Source: Candidatus Dietzia intestinigallinarum (GTDB taxonomy: Bacteria > Actinomycetota > Actinomycetes > Mycobacteriales > Mycobacteriaceae). From it: DNA of 32,234 nucleotides. The stretch is from NCBI GenBank assembly GCA_019119875.1, contig DWWG01000179.1, positions 1-32,234 on the forward strand, written 5' to 3'. The first letter of the stretch is position 1, and every line of letters begins with the position of its first letter. A program made the position numbers and the translations under genes. Shown in pieces: positions 1 through 7,356 of this stretch. The notes under the pieces are model-generated. The model worked only from the letters and a program-made list of their open reading frames with translations. It was not told the DNA's origin and did not search any database.

Positions 1-1023
1 CAGTACAAGGACATGCTCGACCGGGCCCGCACGGAGGGGTTCGCCTACCCGGCGATCAACTGCACCTCCTCGGAGACCATCAACGCGGCCATCAAGGGCT
101 TCGCCGATGCCGGCTCCGATGGCATCATCCAGTTCTCCACCGGTGGATCCGAGTTCGGCTCCGGCCTGAACGTCAAGGACATGGTGACCGGTGCCGTGGC
201 GCTCGCCGAGTTCGCGCACGTCATCGCCGAGAAGTACGACGTGCTGGTCGCCCTCCACACCGACCACTGCCCCGAGGACAAGCTCGACGGCTTCGTCCGC
301 CCGCTCATCGAGATCTCGCAGGAGCGCGTCAACCGCGGCGAGAACCCGCTGTTCCAGTCGCACATGTGGGACGGCTCGGCCACCCCGCTCGACCGCAACC
401 TCGAGATCGCCAAGGAACTCCTCGAGAAGACGGCCGCCGCCAAGCAGATCCTCGAGATCGAGATCGGCGTCGTGGGCGGCGAGGAGGACGGCGTCGAGAA
501 CGAGATCAACGAGAAACTCTACACCACGCGTGAGGACTTCGAGGCCACCATCGACGCCCTCGGCGCCGGCAACACCGGCCAGCGCTACCTGCTGGCCGCG
601 ACCTTCGGCAACGTCCACGGCGTGTACAAGCCGGGCAACGTCAAGCTCAAGCCCGAGATCCTCAAGATGGGTCAGGACGTCGCCGTGGAGAAGCTGGGCC
701 TCAAGGAGGGCGAGCTCCCGTTCGACTTCGTCTTCCACGGCGGCTCCGGCTCGGCCAAGAGCGAGATCGAGGAGGCGCTGTCCTACGGCGTCATCAAGAT
801 GAACGTCGACACCGACACCCAGTACGCGTTCACGCGCCCCGTCGCCGCGCACATGTTCACCAACTACGACGGTGTGCTGAAGGTGGACGGCGAGGTCGGG
901 AACAAGAAGACCTACGATCCGCGCTCCTACCTCAAGAAGGCGGAGCAGGCCATGTCCGAGCGGGTCGTCGAGGCGTGCAACGACCTCAAGTCGGCCGGAA
1001 AGTCCAAGGGCGCCAAGGCCTGA
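1..1023 (+). CDS. fbaA: Class II fructose-bisphosphate aldolase, 5' end outside window
   Basis: Catalyses the reversible cleavage of fructose 1,6-bisphosphate to dihydroxyacetone phosphate and glyceraldehyde 3-phosphate in cytosolic glycolysis and gluconeogenesis. The reading frame is open from base 1; the first four codons (QYKD) precede an internal Met at 13, so the true start lies upstream. Seen motifs of the zinc-dependent class II family are the metal-binding HTDHCPEDKLDGF segment, the glycine-rich phosphate loop GGSGSAKSEI and the NVDTDTQYAF segment near the C-terminus. The visible 340 residues are nearly the full family length of about 345. A 15-bp hairpin terminator follows directly. 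In M. tuberculosis fba is also near an Rv0361-type gene and purA, matching this neighbourhood. Identification is very secure. Confidence 0.97.
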   Translation, partial: QYKDMLDRARTEGFAYPAINCTSSETINAAIKGFADAGSDGIIQFSTGGSEFGSGLNVKDMVTGAVALAEFAHVIAEKYDVLVALHTDHCPEDKLDGFVRPLIEISQERVNRGENPLFQSHMWDGSATPLDRNLEIAKELLEKTAAAKQILEIEIGVVGGEEDGVENEINEKLYTTREDFEATIDALGAGNTGQRYLLAATFGNVHGVYKPGNVKLKPEILKMGQDVAVEKLGLKEGELPFDFVFHGGSGSAKSEIEEALSYGVIKMNVDTDTQYAFTRPVAAHMFTNYDGVLKVDGEVGNKKTYDPRSYLKKAEQAMSERVVEACNDLKSAGKSKGAKA

Positions 1024-1043
1024 CCCGGCCCCGCTGACGGCGA

Positions 1044-1079
1044 GAGCCCCGCGATCCCGGTGAAGGGATCGCGGGGCTC
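1044..1079 (+). terminator. Rho-independent-type terminator after fbaA
   Basis: A perfect 15-bp inverted repeat (1044-1058 with 1065-1079) encloses a 6-base loop, starting 21 bases after the fbaA stop. The tail is only weakly T-rich (TGTGTTTCG), as is common in GC-rich actinobacteria. The stem is symmetric and could also stop transcription arriving from the convergent gene that ends at 1116. Confidence 0.85.
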
Positions 1080-1115
1080 GTGTGTTTCGCGCGGAGCCCC
1101 CCAGAGGCGACCGAC

Positions 1116-1712
1116 TCAGCCGGACCGGCCCTCCTGCGGGACCGAACCCATGCCGACGCCGGGCTCGCAGAGCTTCCACTGACCGTCCTCGTCACGCATC
1201 CGGACCTGCTCGGTGTTCGAGTCCTCGCCGGATTCGACGGTGGCGGTCGCCTCGGCGCCGTCACCGCTCACCTCGACCCCGGTGACCTGGAGATCGTCCG
1301 GGAACGAGCCGGCGATCGACTCGCGCAACATCGAATCCATGTCGGTGCCCATCTGCTCGCCCGACGCGGTGATCGTGTCCACCAGGTCCTGCGGCACCCG
1401 GTTCTCCGCGCACAGGTGACTGTTGAACTCGGCGAACGACTCGGCCGAACTCATGTCCCGGAGCGTCTGCTCGACAGCGCGCTCGGCCCGCCCGGACGAG
1501 GACGCGGGGCCGGCGAGGAAGAGCCAGCCCAGCCCGGCCACGAGGACGACGACAACGACGACGACGACCACCCCCACAGCGCCGCCGCCCCTGCCGGCGG
1601 ACCGACCCGGGCGGCCGCCCGAGCGCCGTGAACCGTCAGCCGGGCCCCTGCCGCCGGACCGGCCCTCGGGCCCGGGCTCGCCTGCGGGTGATTGCTGGCT
1701 CGTCGTCGTCAT
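1116..1712 (-). CDS. Membrane-anchored protein with poly-valine helix, Rv0361-like
   Basis: A 198-residue protein of unknown function. Residues 1-45 are a cytoplasmic, Gly/Arg/Ser-rich disordered segment. Residues about 46-68 form one transmembrane helix with an uninterrupted run of nine valines, and the remaining 130 residues face outside. The outer part carries two cysteines (in LCAEN and LCEPG) that could form a disulfide, and its pattern of one helix followed by strands resembles DUF4878/NTF2-like outer domains. M. tuberculosis Rv0361, also a single-pass protein next to fba, is the likely counterpart by position and architecture. The start at 1712 has a good ribosome site (GGGAG, 6 bases upstream). 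The valine run is encoded by a GAC/GTC trinucleotide repeat. It converges on fbaA and diverges from the beta-propeller gene. Confidence 0.8.
   Translation of the reverse strand: MTTTSQQSPAGEPGPEGRSGGRGPADGSRRSGGRPGRSAGRGGGAVGVVVVVVVVVLVAGLGWLFLAGPASSSGRAERAVEQTLRDMSSAESFAEFNSHLCAENRVPQDLVDTITASGEQMGTDMDSMLRESIAGSFPDDLQVTGVEVSGDGAEATATVESGEDSNTEQVRMRDEDGQWKLCEPGVGMGSVPQEGRSG
1543..1569. repeat. GAC trinucleotide repeat encoding poly-valine
   Basis: About nine near-perfect GAC units on the plus strand read as GTC valine codons on the minus strand. They make up most of the transmembrane helix of the membrane protein at 1116-1712. One unit differs (AAC). Slippage here would lengthen or shorten the helix by one residue at a time without shifting the frame. 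Confidence 0.8.
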
Positions 1713-1881
1713 CCACTACTCCCGGTACGTCTCGCGCGCCCCGGCCGGGACGCATCGACCCGCCACGCTAGCGGACCCGGGCGCGGTGCCGGTGGCGGTG
1801 GTCCCCGCGTGCCCCGCCCCTGGCTCCGCCGGCCCGGGACTGCCCGGATTCTCCGATGAGACGGCCAGTTACCCTTCCGGT

Positions 1882-3270
1882 ATGCCTCAGCTCACACTCA
1901 GCCCACGGCGCCTTTCAACAAGCGCGCTCGCCCTCGCCGCCCTGGTGGTCACCGGATTCGCGCCGGCCCACGCCCAGACCGGCGACTGGTCCCAGTACCG
2001 ACAGGACGCCACCAACAACACCCACGTGACCTCCGGTCTCGCCGAGGTCTTCCACGGCGCCGTCGCCACGGCCAACGAGGTGCGGGCGACACCGGTCGTC
2101 GCCCACGGCAAGGTGTTCGTCGGCAACCACGACACCGGCGAACTGCAGGCGTTCGACCTGGTCACCGGCGAGCTGCTGTGGCAGGCGCAGGCCCCGAACT
2201 GGGTGCACTCGGAGATGATCCACTCCGGCGGGCAGCTGTTCGTCGGATTCGGCAACCGGTTCTTCCAGGACGGCCCGGACGGCTACCGCGGCACGGGGGA
2301 GAGCGGCGTCCTCAGCCTCGACCCCGACACCGGCGAGATCCTCTGGCGCCACGACACCCCAGGTGAGGTGATGCCGACACCGGTGGTCACGAGCGGAGCG
2401 GTGTGGGCGGTCACCGGCGACCGGCGCCTGTACAAGCTCGACCCGGTCAGCGGAGCCGAGCTCGACGCGGTGGAGACGGGGCACATCTCGAGCATGTCGT
2501 CGCCGGCCGAGCACGACGGCGTGCTGTACTTCGGGGGTGGCGCGCCCGCGCCGTACACCTTCTCCGCCTACGACACCGTCGCGGAGGAGTTCGCCTGGCA
2601 GCGTGAGTTCCCCGAGTTCAACCGCGGGCTCGACGACGTGCCGCCGGCCGTGGACTCCGGCATCGTGGTGACCACCGCCAACCGCACCCTGTTGCCCGGG
2701 CTCGCGGGCCCGCGCGAGGAGCACACCATCGTGGCCATGGACGTCGACGCCGGGCGGATCCTGTGGCGGGACGTGATCGGCACCGGTCCGGCCCCGGACA
2801 ACAACCGGTCCGGTGCGCCGACCATCCATGACGGGACCGTGTACGTGGGCAGCCCCACCACCGGCGCCGCCTATGCGTACGACCTGCGCACCGGTGAGCG
2901 CAAGTGGCGCAACCCCGTCGGCGTGATCAAGGGCGCCCCCGTGGTGGACGGGGACGACGTCTACTTCTCCACCACCACCGGGTCCGTGCAGCGGCTCGAC
3001 ACCGCCACCGGGGCCGTGACCGGTGTGCTGGAGCTCGAGGGCACGTTGGCGCCGGCCGGGCCGATCATCGTCGACGACACGCTGGTCGTGCCCAGCCAGA
3101 GCCGCCACGTGTACTTCACGCCGCTGGACGAGATCCCCGACGCGACCGCCGGCGGCGCGGGCCCCGACGGTTCGGTGGGCGGGTTCGTCGACGGGCTCGT
3201 CACCGGGTCCGTCGGGGAGGCCGCGGGGTCGGCCGGGATCGACACGGGGTCGATCGACGCCGCCTACTGA
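1882..3270 (+). CDS. Secreted PQQ-like beta-propeller repeat protein
   Basis: A 462-residue exported protein with PQQ-enzyme/BamB-like propeller repeats. The signal peptide is residues 1-32: it begins with SPRR, has a hydrophobic core rich in Ala, Leu and Val and ends at AHA before Gln. The double arginine allows Tat export but the motif is not perfect. Repeats recur about every 45-50 residues, with pattern GxVFVG, then LxAFDxxTGELLWQ; further copies contain LSLDPDTGEILWRH, VAMDVDAGRILWRD and YAYDLRTGERKWRN. The C-terminal 40 residues are Gly/Ser/Asp-rich without repeats. The frame is open far upstream, but the Met at 1882 begins the signal peptide and is the credible start; no clear ribosome site was seen. 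No catalytic residues can be assigned, so it may be a scaffold or a binding protein rather than a dehydrogenase. Confidence 0.85.
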   Translation: MPQLTLSPRRLSTSALALAALVVTGFAPAHAQTGDWSQYRQDATNNTHVTSGLAEVFHGAVATANEVRATPVVAHGKVFVGNHDTGELQAFDLVTGELLWQAQAPNWVHSEMIHSGGQLFVGFGNRFFQDGPDGYRGTGESGVLSLDPDTGEILWRHDTPGEVMPTPVVTSGAVWAVTGDRRLYKLDPVSGAELDAVETGHISSMSSPAEHDGVLYFGGGAPAPYTFSAYDTVAEEFAWQREFPEFNRGLDDVPPAVDSGIVVTTANRTLLPGLAGPREEHTIVAMDVDAGRILWRDVIGTGPAPDNNRSGAPTIHDGTVYVGSPTTGAAYAYDLRTGERKWRNPVGVIKGAPVVDGDDVYFSTTTGSVQRLDTATGAVTGVLELEGTLAPAGPIIVDDTLVVPSQSRHVYFTPLDEIPDATAGGAGPDGSVGGFVDGLVTGSVGEAAGSAGIDTGSIDAAY

Positions 3271-3275
3271 GGCTC

Positions 3276-3345
3276 GTCAGGGCGGCGGGCCGGCGCGGCG
3301 TCAGTGCAGCGCGCCGGCCGCCGGCGTCAGGGCAGCGGGCCGGCC
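3276..3345 (-). repeat. Three imperfect copies of the phoD 3' end with its stop codon
   Basis: About 20 bases ending in the phoD stop codon occur three times: at 3326-3345 (the real gene end, reading A-G-P-L-P-stop), 3300-3319 (A-G-A-L-H-stop) and 3276-3295 (A-G-P-P-P-stop). Copy spacing is 24-26 bases. They fill almost all of the 56-base gap between the convergent genes. Confidence 0.75.
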
Positions 3346-5051
3346 GGCTCCACGCGGTCCGTGCCGTGCGGGGTGCGCCAGCTGTGCATGGGGTAGGCGC
3401 CGCTGTCCGCGCGGGTGTGGTCGTGCAGCGCCCAGTAGTCGGCGTGCGCGTAGTCGCGGGTGAACTCGACCACCGTGAAGCCGTGCCGGTCCAGGTCCAC
3501 CCAGCGGATGTGGTGGTTGGCGCCCTGCAGCGCGGCCTGCGCGGCGACGGACAGGCCGTTGCCCTCGGGGAGTTTCAGGATGTCGTCGACGTTGTTGCTG
3601 GTGATCGACGGGGTGACGAACTCCACGGCACCGGTGCCGGCGCCCGGGTAGTCGGCGGGGTCGAACGGCACCTCGTTGACCCAGGAGCTGTGGATGTCGC
3701 CGGTGAGGAACACGTGGTTGCGGTTTCCCGTGGAACGGATCACCTCGAACAGGCGGCGCCGCTCACCGGCGTAGCCGTCCCACTGGTCGGAGTTGTAGGT
3801 GATGCCCTCACGCGGGACGCCGAGCAGTTCGGTGACGGCGGCCATGGTGCGGTGGTCGAGTGGCGGGATGAGCACCGGAGCGACCATCACGGAGTTGCCG
3901 ATCACGTTCCAGCGGGCGGTCGACGAGTTCAGGCCGCGGGCCAGCCAGTCGAACTGCTCGGCGCCCGTCATGGTGCCGGTCTGGTCGATGGCGCGGCCGT
4001 CGAGGCGGTTCGGGGACTCGGTGCGGTAGGAGCGCAGGTCCAGCATGCTCAGCTCGGCGAGCGACCCCCAGCGCAGGCGGCGGTACAGGAAGCCGCCGTC
4101 GCGCAGCGAGTCCGGTCGGATCGGCATCCACTCGAAGTAGGCCTGCGACCCGGCCGCCTTGCGGTCCGCCCAGGGGCCCTCGTGTGGCTGGTGGTTCTCC
4201 GCGCCGTGCTCCCAGGCGTCGTTGGCGAGCTCGTGGTCGTCCCACGTGCAGATCCAGGGCACGTGCGCGTGCAGTGACTGCAGGTCCGGGTCGGTGCGGT
4301 ACTGGCCGAGTCGGGTGCGGTAGTCGGCGAGCGTGATGATCTCGTGCGGCGGATCGTGGGGGCGGACGGCGCCGAACTTGGCCGTGTATCCGCCGCGCTC
4401 GTACTCGTAGATGTAGTCGCCGAGCTCGATGATCACGTCGAGGTCGCCGCGCTGGACCAGGTGGCGGTAGCCGGCGAAGTAGCCGGCCTCCCAGTTGGAG
4501 CAGGAGACCACGCCGGTGCGCCAGCGGCCGGTGGCGGGCATGGCCCCGTCGGCGGGTGCGGTGCGGGTGCGGCCGACGGGCGAGGTCTGCCCGAGCGCCC
4601 GGAAGCGGTAATGGTACCAGCTGTCGGGCGCGAGTCCGGTGGCGTCGAGCTTGACGGTGTGGTCGCGTCCGGCGTCGGTGGCCACGGTGCCGGCGTGGGT
4701 GATGGTGGCGAAGGTGGGGTCGGGGGAGACCTCCCAGTCGACGACGACGTCGCCACCCAGTCCCGAGCCCGGGACGGCGTCGGGGGAGGGCGTCACCCGC
4801 GTCCACAGGATGACGCGGTCCGGCATGGGATCGCCGGAGGCGACACCGTGCAGGAAGACGGTGTCGGCTCCGGCCGGCCGGGCCTGCTCGCCGGGCGGGG
4901 TTGCCGCGCCGGCGGTCGCGGCCCGGCCGGCGAACGCCCCGGTCCCCACCGCGGCTCCGGCCAGTGCTCCGGCCCGGAGAACGGTCCGGCGGTCGGGACC
5001 GGTGGAGCCGGTGGGGGTGTCGGACGGGTCGGCGGAGGAGAACACGGTCAT
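3327..5051 (-). CDS. phoD: PhoD-family alkaline phosphatase/phosphodiesterase, Tat-exported
   Basis: A 574-residue exported metallophosphatase of the PhoD family, which releases phosphate from mono- and diesters outside the membrane, usually with Ca and Fe. The Tat signal is clear: DRRTVLRAGALAGAA near residues 20-35 with an Ala-rich cleavage region. A PhoD N-terminal domain follows (VASGDPMPDRVILWTRVTP), then metal-binding motifs VSCSNWEAGYFAGY, IELGDYIYEY and TWDDHELANDAWE, and a late LTGDIHSSWVNE segment. Length is typical for the family. The start at 5051 was chosen because upstream in-frame residues are Arg-rich noise; the ribosome site is weak. The monooxygenase gene ends 100 bases upstream on the same strand, so read-through is possible. 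Phosphate-starvation control is usual for the family, but no PhoB-type box was identified. Confidence 0.93.
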   Translation of the reverse strand: MTVFSSADPSDTPTGSTGPDRRTVLRAGALAGAAVGTGAFAGRAATAGAATPPGEQARPAGADTVFLHGVASGDPMPDRVILWTRVTPSPDAVPGSGLGGDVVVDWEVSPDPTFATITHAGTVATDAGRDHTVKLDATGLAPDSWYHYRFRALGQTSPVGRTRTAPADGAMPATGRWRTGVVSCSNWEAGYFAGYRHLVQRGDLDVIIELGDYIYEYERGGYTAKFGAVRPHDPPHEIITLADYRTRLGQYRTDPDLQSLHAHVPWICTWDDHELANDAWEHGAENHQPHEGPWADRKAAGSQAYFEWMPIRPDSLRDGGFLYRRLRWGSLAELSMLDLRSYRTESPNRLDGRAIDQTGTMTGAEQFDWLARGLNSSTARWNVIGNSVMVAPVLIPPLDHRTMAAVTELLGVPREGITYNSDQWDGYAGERRRLFEVIRSTGNRNHVFLTGDIHSSWVNEVPFDPADYPGAGTGAVEFVTPSITSNNVDDILKLPEGNGLSVAAQAALQGANHHIRWVDLDRHGFTVVEFTRDYAHADYWALHDHTRADSGAYPMHSWRTPHGTDRVEPAGPLP

Positions 5052-5151
5052 GGGTCCAGTTTGCCGCTCACGCTCGGTGTTCGTGGCGAACTCCGCCGAC
5101 TGGTCACGGAACGTTCTCCCCCGGTGTGCCCGTGGTTCACGTGGGCGCGGC

Positions 5152-6672
5152 CTATTTCGTGACGGCCGCGACGTTCTCCTCAGGTGTCCCGACACCGTTG
5201 GTGGAGGAGGCGTCGCTGATCACGACGGGCTCGGTGGCGTCCGTGTCAGTGTCCGTGTCAGTGTCCGTGTCCGTGTCCGCGCTGGCGCTGGCACTGGCGC
5301 TCGATGCCGGGGCGGACCGGGTCTCCTCCGGCGTGGAGAGGTAGCGCTCGAGCGAGTCGTCCAGCTCCTGCATCCACGGCGTGTGGTGGGTGGTGGCCAT
5401 GGTTCCGGTCATGACGGAGCGGTGGTTCTTGTCGCGGTAGGTCAGGACGTTTTTGACCTTGTCCTCCTTCCACGCCAGGAAGATGTTCACCACCTCGTCG
5501 ATGTCGAACATCGGGTAGTCGGTGGCCTCGATGAGGTCCCGGATGTAGTCGCCCTGGAAACGCACGTCGTCGGCGTCGCCGTCCAGCTGCTGGAAGCGGT
5601 TACGCCAGGTGCGCATATGGGCGGCGCGCTCCTCGGCAGACGGCAGCTTGGTGCGGCCGAGGATGAGGTCGCGCACGTACCAGGCCTGCGCATCGAACAT
5701 GTTGAACGTGAACCACTGGTCCTGGGCGCCCAGGTAGTAGAGCTTGGGGTTCTTCTGCCACACCACGCCCCGGTAGAGGCCGGCCGGGTAGATGTTGTTG
5801 GGCGAATGCAGCGCCAGGTCGGCCGGCAGGAACGGGTACTTGTGCAGGTAGCCGGTGCACAGGATCACGGCGTCGAACTCGCGGGTCTCACCGTTGGAGA
5901 AGTGGACGGTCTGGCCCTCGAAGCGGTCCAGCAGCGGGAGCTCCTCCATCCCCTCGGGCCAGTCGTAGCCCATCGGGGCGGTCCGGTAGGACATGGTCAC
6001 GTATGCGGCGCCCATCTTGTGGGCCTGCACGCCGATGTCCTCGGCAGAGTAGGAGGCGCCGATGAGCAACACACGCTTACCCGCGAGGTCCTCCGCGCCC
6101 CGGAAGTCGTGCGCGTGCCGCACCGAGCCGGGGAAGGTCTCGATCCCCTCGAAGTCCGGGACGTTGGGGAAGCTGAAGTGGCCGGTGGCCACGATCACAC
6201 GGTCGAAATCGGAGCTGGTGGTCTTGCCCGAGCGGAGGTTCTCCACGGTGACGGTGAAGGTGTCCTGGTCCCGGTCGTAGTCCACCCACCGCACCGCGGT
6301 CGAGAACTGCACCTTGTCCTTGACCTTGGACTTGCGGACGCGGCCGTCGATGTAGTCCCACAGGACCTCACGCGGCGGGTACGAGGAGATGGGCCGGCCG
6401 AAGTGCTGGTCGAAGGTGTACTCCGAGAACTCCAGGGCCTCCTTGGGGCCGTTCGACCACAGGTTGCGGTACATGGAGGAGTGCACGGGCTCGCCGTAGC
6501 GGTCGGTTCCGGAGCGCCAGTCGTAGTTCCACTGGCCGCCCCAGTCGTCCTGCTTCTCGTAGGTGACGATCTCGGGGATCTTCGCCCCGGAACGCTGGGC
6601 GGACTCGAACGCACGCAGGGCGGCGATGCCGCTCGGACCGGCTCCGATGATCGCAATACGCTGTCTGGACAC
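5152..6672 (-). CDS. tmm: Flavin-containing monooxygenase, trimethylamine-monooxygenase type
   Basis: A 506-residue cytosolic FAD/NADPH enzyme. Its sequence closely follows bacterial trimethylamine monooxygenase, which oxidises trimethylamine to the N-oxide. Seen are the FAD loop GAGPSG (near residue 10), EKQDDWGGQWNY, MYRNLWSNGPKE, the FMO signature FPGSVRHAHDF, the NADPH loop GASYSAED and MTGTMATTHHTPW near the end of the catalytic part. The start is GTG at 6672 with a GGAAGG ribosome site 6 bases upstream; a longer ATG start at 6717 would add 15 unconserved residues. The last 50 or so residues are an extra low-complexity tail with alternating Ala-Ser and Asp-Thr, not part of the family. 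The substrate could be another small amine, dimethylsulfide or indole; no amine-uptake or demethylase genes are beside it. Confidence 0.88.
   Translation of the reverse strand: MSRQRIAIIGAGPSGIAALRAFESAQRSGAKIPEIVTYEKQDDWGGQWNYDWRSGTDRYGEPVHSSMYRNLWSNGPKEALEFSEYTFDQHFGRPISSYPPREVLWDYIDGRVRKSKVKDKVQFSTAVRWVDYDRDQDTFTVTVENLRSGKTTSSDFDRVIVATGHFSFPNVPDFEGIETFPGSVRHAHDFRGAEDLAGKRVLLIGASYSAEDIGVQAHKMGAAYVTMSYRTAPMGYDWPEGMEELPLLDRFEGQTVHFSNGETREFDAVILCTGYLHKYPFLPADLALHSPNNIYPAGLYRGVVWQKNPKLYYLGAQDQWFTFNMFDAQAWYVRDLILGRTKLPSAEERAAHMRTWRNRFQQLDGDADDVRFQGDYIRDLIEATDYPMFDIDEVVNIFLAWKEDKVKNVLTYRDKNHRSVMTGTMATTHHTPWMQELDDSLERYLSTPEETRSAPASSASASASADTDTDTDTDTDTDATEPVVISDASSTNGVGTPEENVAAVTK
5239..5304. repeat. 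Hexanucleotide microsatellite in the monooxygenase tail
   Basis: Seven GTCCGT/GTCAGT units (5239-5280) are followed by a related GCTGGC/GCGCTC run to about 5304. On the minus strand they encode (Asp-Thr)n and (Ala-Ser)n. The unit length keeps the reading frame. Confidence 0.85.
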
Positions 6673-6710
6673 GCTTTTCCTTCCGGCTGACGCGGGCCTG
6701 TAGCTCGGTA

Positions 6711-6752
6711 CACGCAAAAAAAGATCCGGCGGAGGTTCATCCGGCGCGGTAC
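6711..6752 (-). promoter_or_regulatory. Possible leader or terminator with T7 run upstream of tmm
   Basis: On the minus strand, a CGGA/TCCG mini-hairpin and two direct GCCGGAT copies are followed by a run of seven Ts at 6716-6722, about 45 bases before the monooxygenase start. A T-run of this length is conspicuous in this genome. The stem is short (4 bp), so a terminator or attenuator is only a possibility. The rest of 6753-6939 holds no recognised element besides the divergent start region. Confidence 0.3.
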
Positions 6753-6939
6753 GTCATTCCGCGCATGTAGGGCCTCGACACCGGGTCCGTACTTCCCGTC
6801 TCGATTCGGCGGCCGCAACGGCACACAGAAGCGGCGCACAGAACGAGAGGACGGCGCCGACTCCGGGCACCGTACGGTCGTTATGCTACCAAATGTCCGC
6901 TTGGTGGGGCCGGTCGGGGAATCGTGGACAATGGACCGC

Positions 6940-7356
6940 ATGACCCAGTTCGGAGATCTTCTCGGCCCCCCGCCCACCCGTCTGACCGGCGATCCGGAGG
7001 CGGAGGACGCCCTCGCCGCGGGCGAGGACCCGCGCACGGTGGCGGCCTCGCACCCGACGGCGTCGATCGCGTGGGCGGAGCTGGCCGAGCGCGCGCTGGA
7101 GGCCGACGACACGGTGACGGCGTACGCTTTCGCCCGTACGGGCTACCACCGGGGCCTCGACCAGCTGCGCCGCCACGGCTGGAAGGGCTTCGGGCCGGTG
7201 CCGTACGACCACGAACCCAACCGCGGCTTCCTCCGCTGCGTCGCGGCCCTCGCCCGCGCCGCGCAGTCCATCGGCGAGGAGGACGAGTACATCCGTTGCC
7301 TGGACCTGATCAATGAGTCGGACCCGCACGCCGCCGCGCCTCTCGGCCTGGCGTGA
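6940..7356 (+). CDS. DUF3151 conserved actinobacterial protein (Rv0360c-like)
   Basis: A 138-residue soluble protein of unknown function, highly conserved across Mycobacteriales. The N-terminal FGDLLGP, the middle TAYAFARTGYHRGLDQLRR, then GWKGFGPVPYDHEPNRGFLRC and IGEEDEYIRCLDL match remembered M. tuberculosis Rv0360c, which also lies between fba and purA. Helical tetratricopeptide-like packing is plausible. The start at 6940 matches the family N-terminus; an in-frame ATG at 6931 would add three residues, and neither has a strong ribosome site. Its last 44 bases overlap the start of the FUSC gene, so the two are probably translationally coupled. Confidence 0.88.
   Translation: MTQFGDLLGPPPTRLTGDPEAEDALAAGEDPRTVAASHPTASIAWAELAERALEADDTVTAYAFARTGYHRGLDQLRRHGWKGFGPVPYDHEPNRGFLRCVAALARAAQSIGEEDEYIRCLDLINESDPHAAAPLGLA

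Noticed and set aside
1423-1881. N-terminal extension of the beta-propeller gene
   Set aside because: The frame is open upstream, but those bases are antisense to the membrane protein at 1116-1712 and the signal peptide begins at the Met at 1882.
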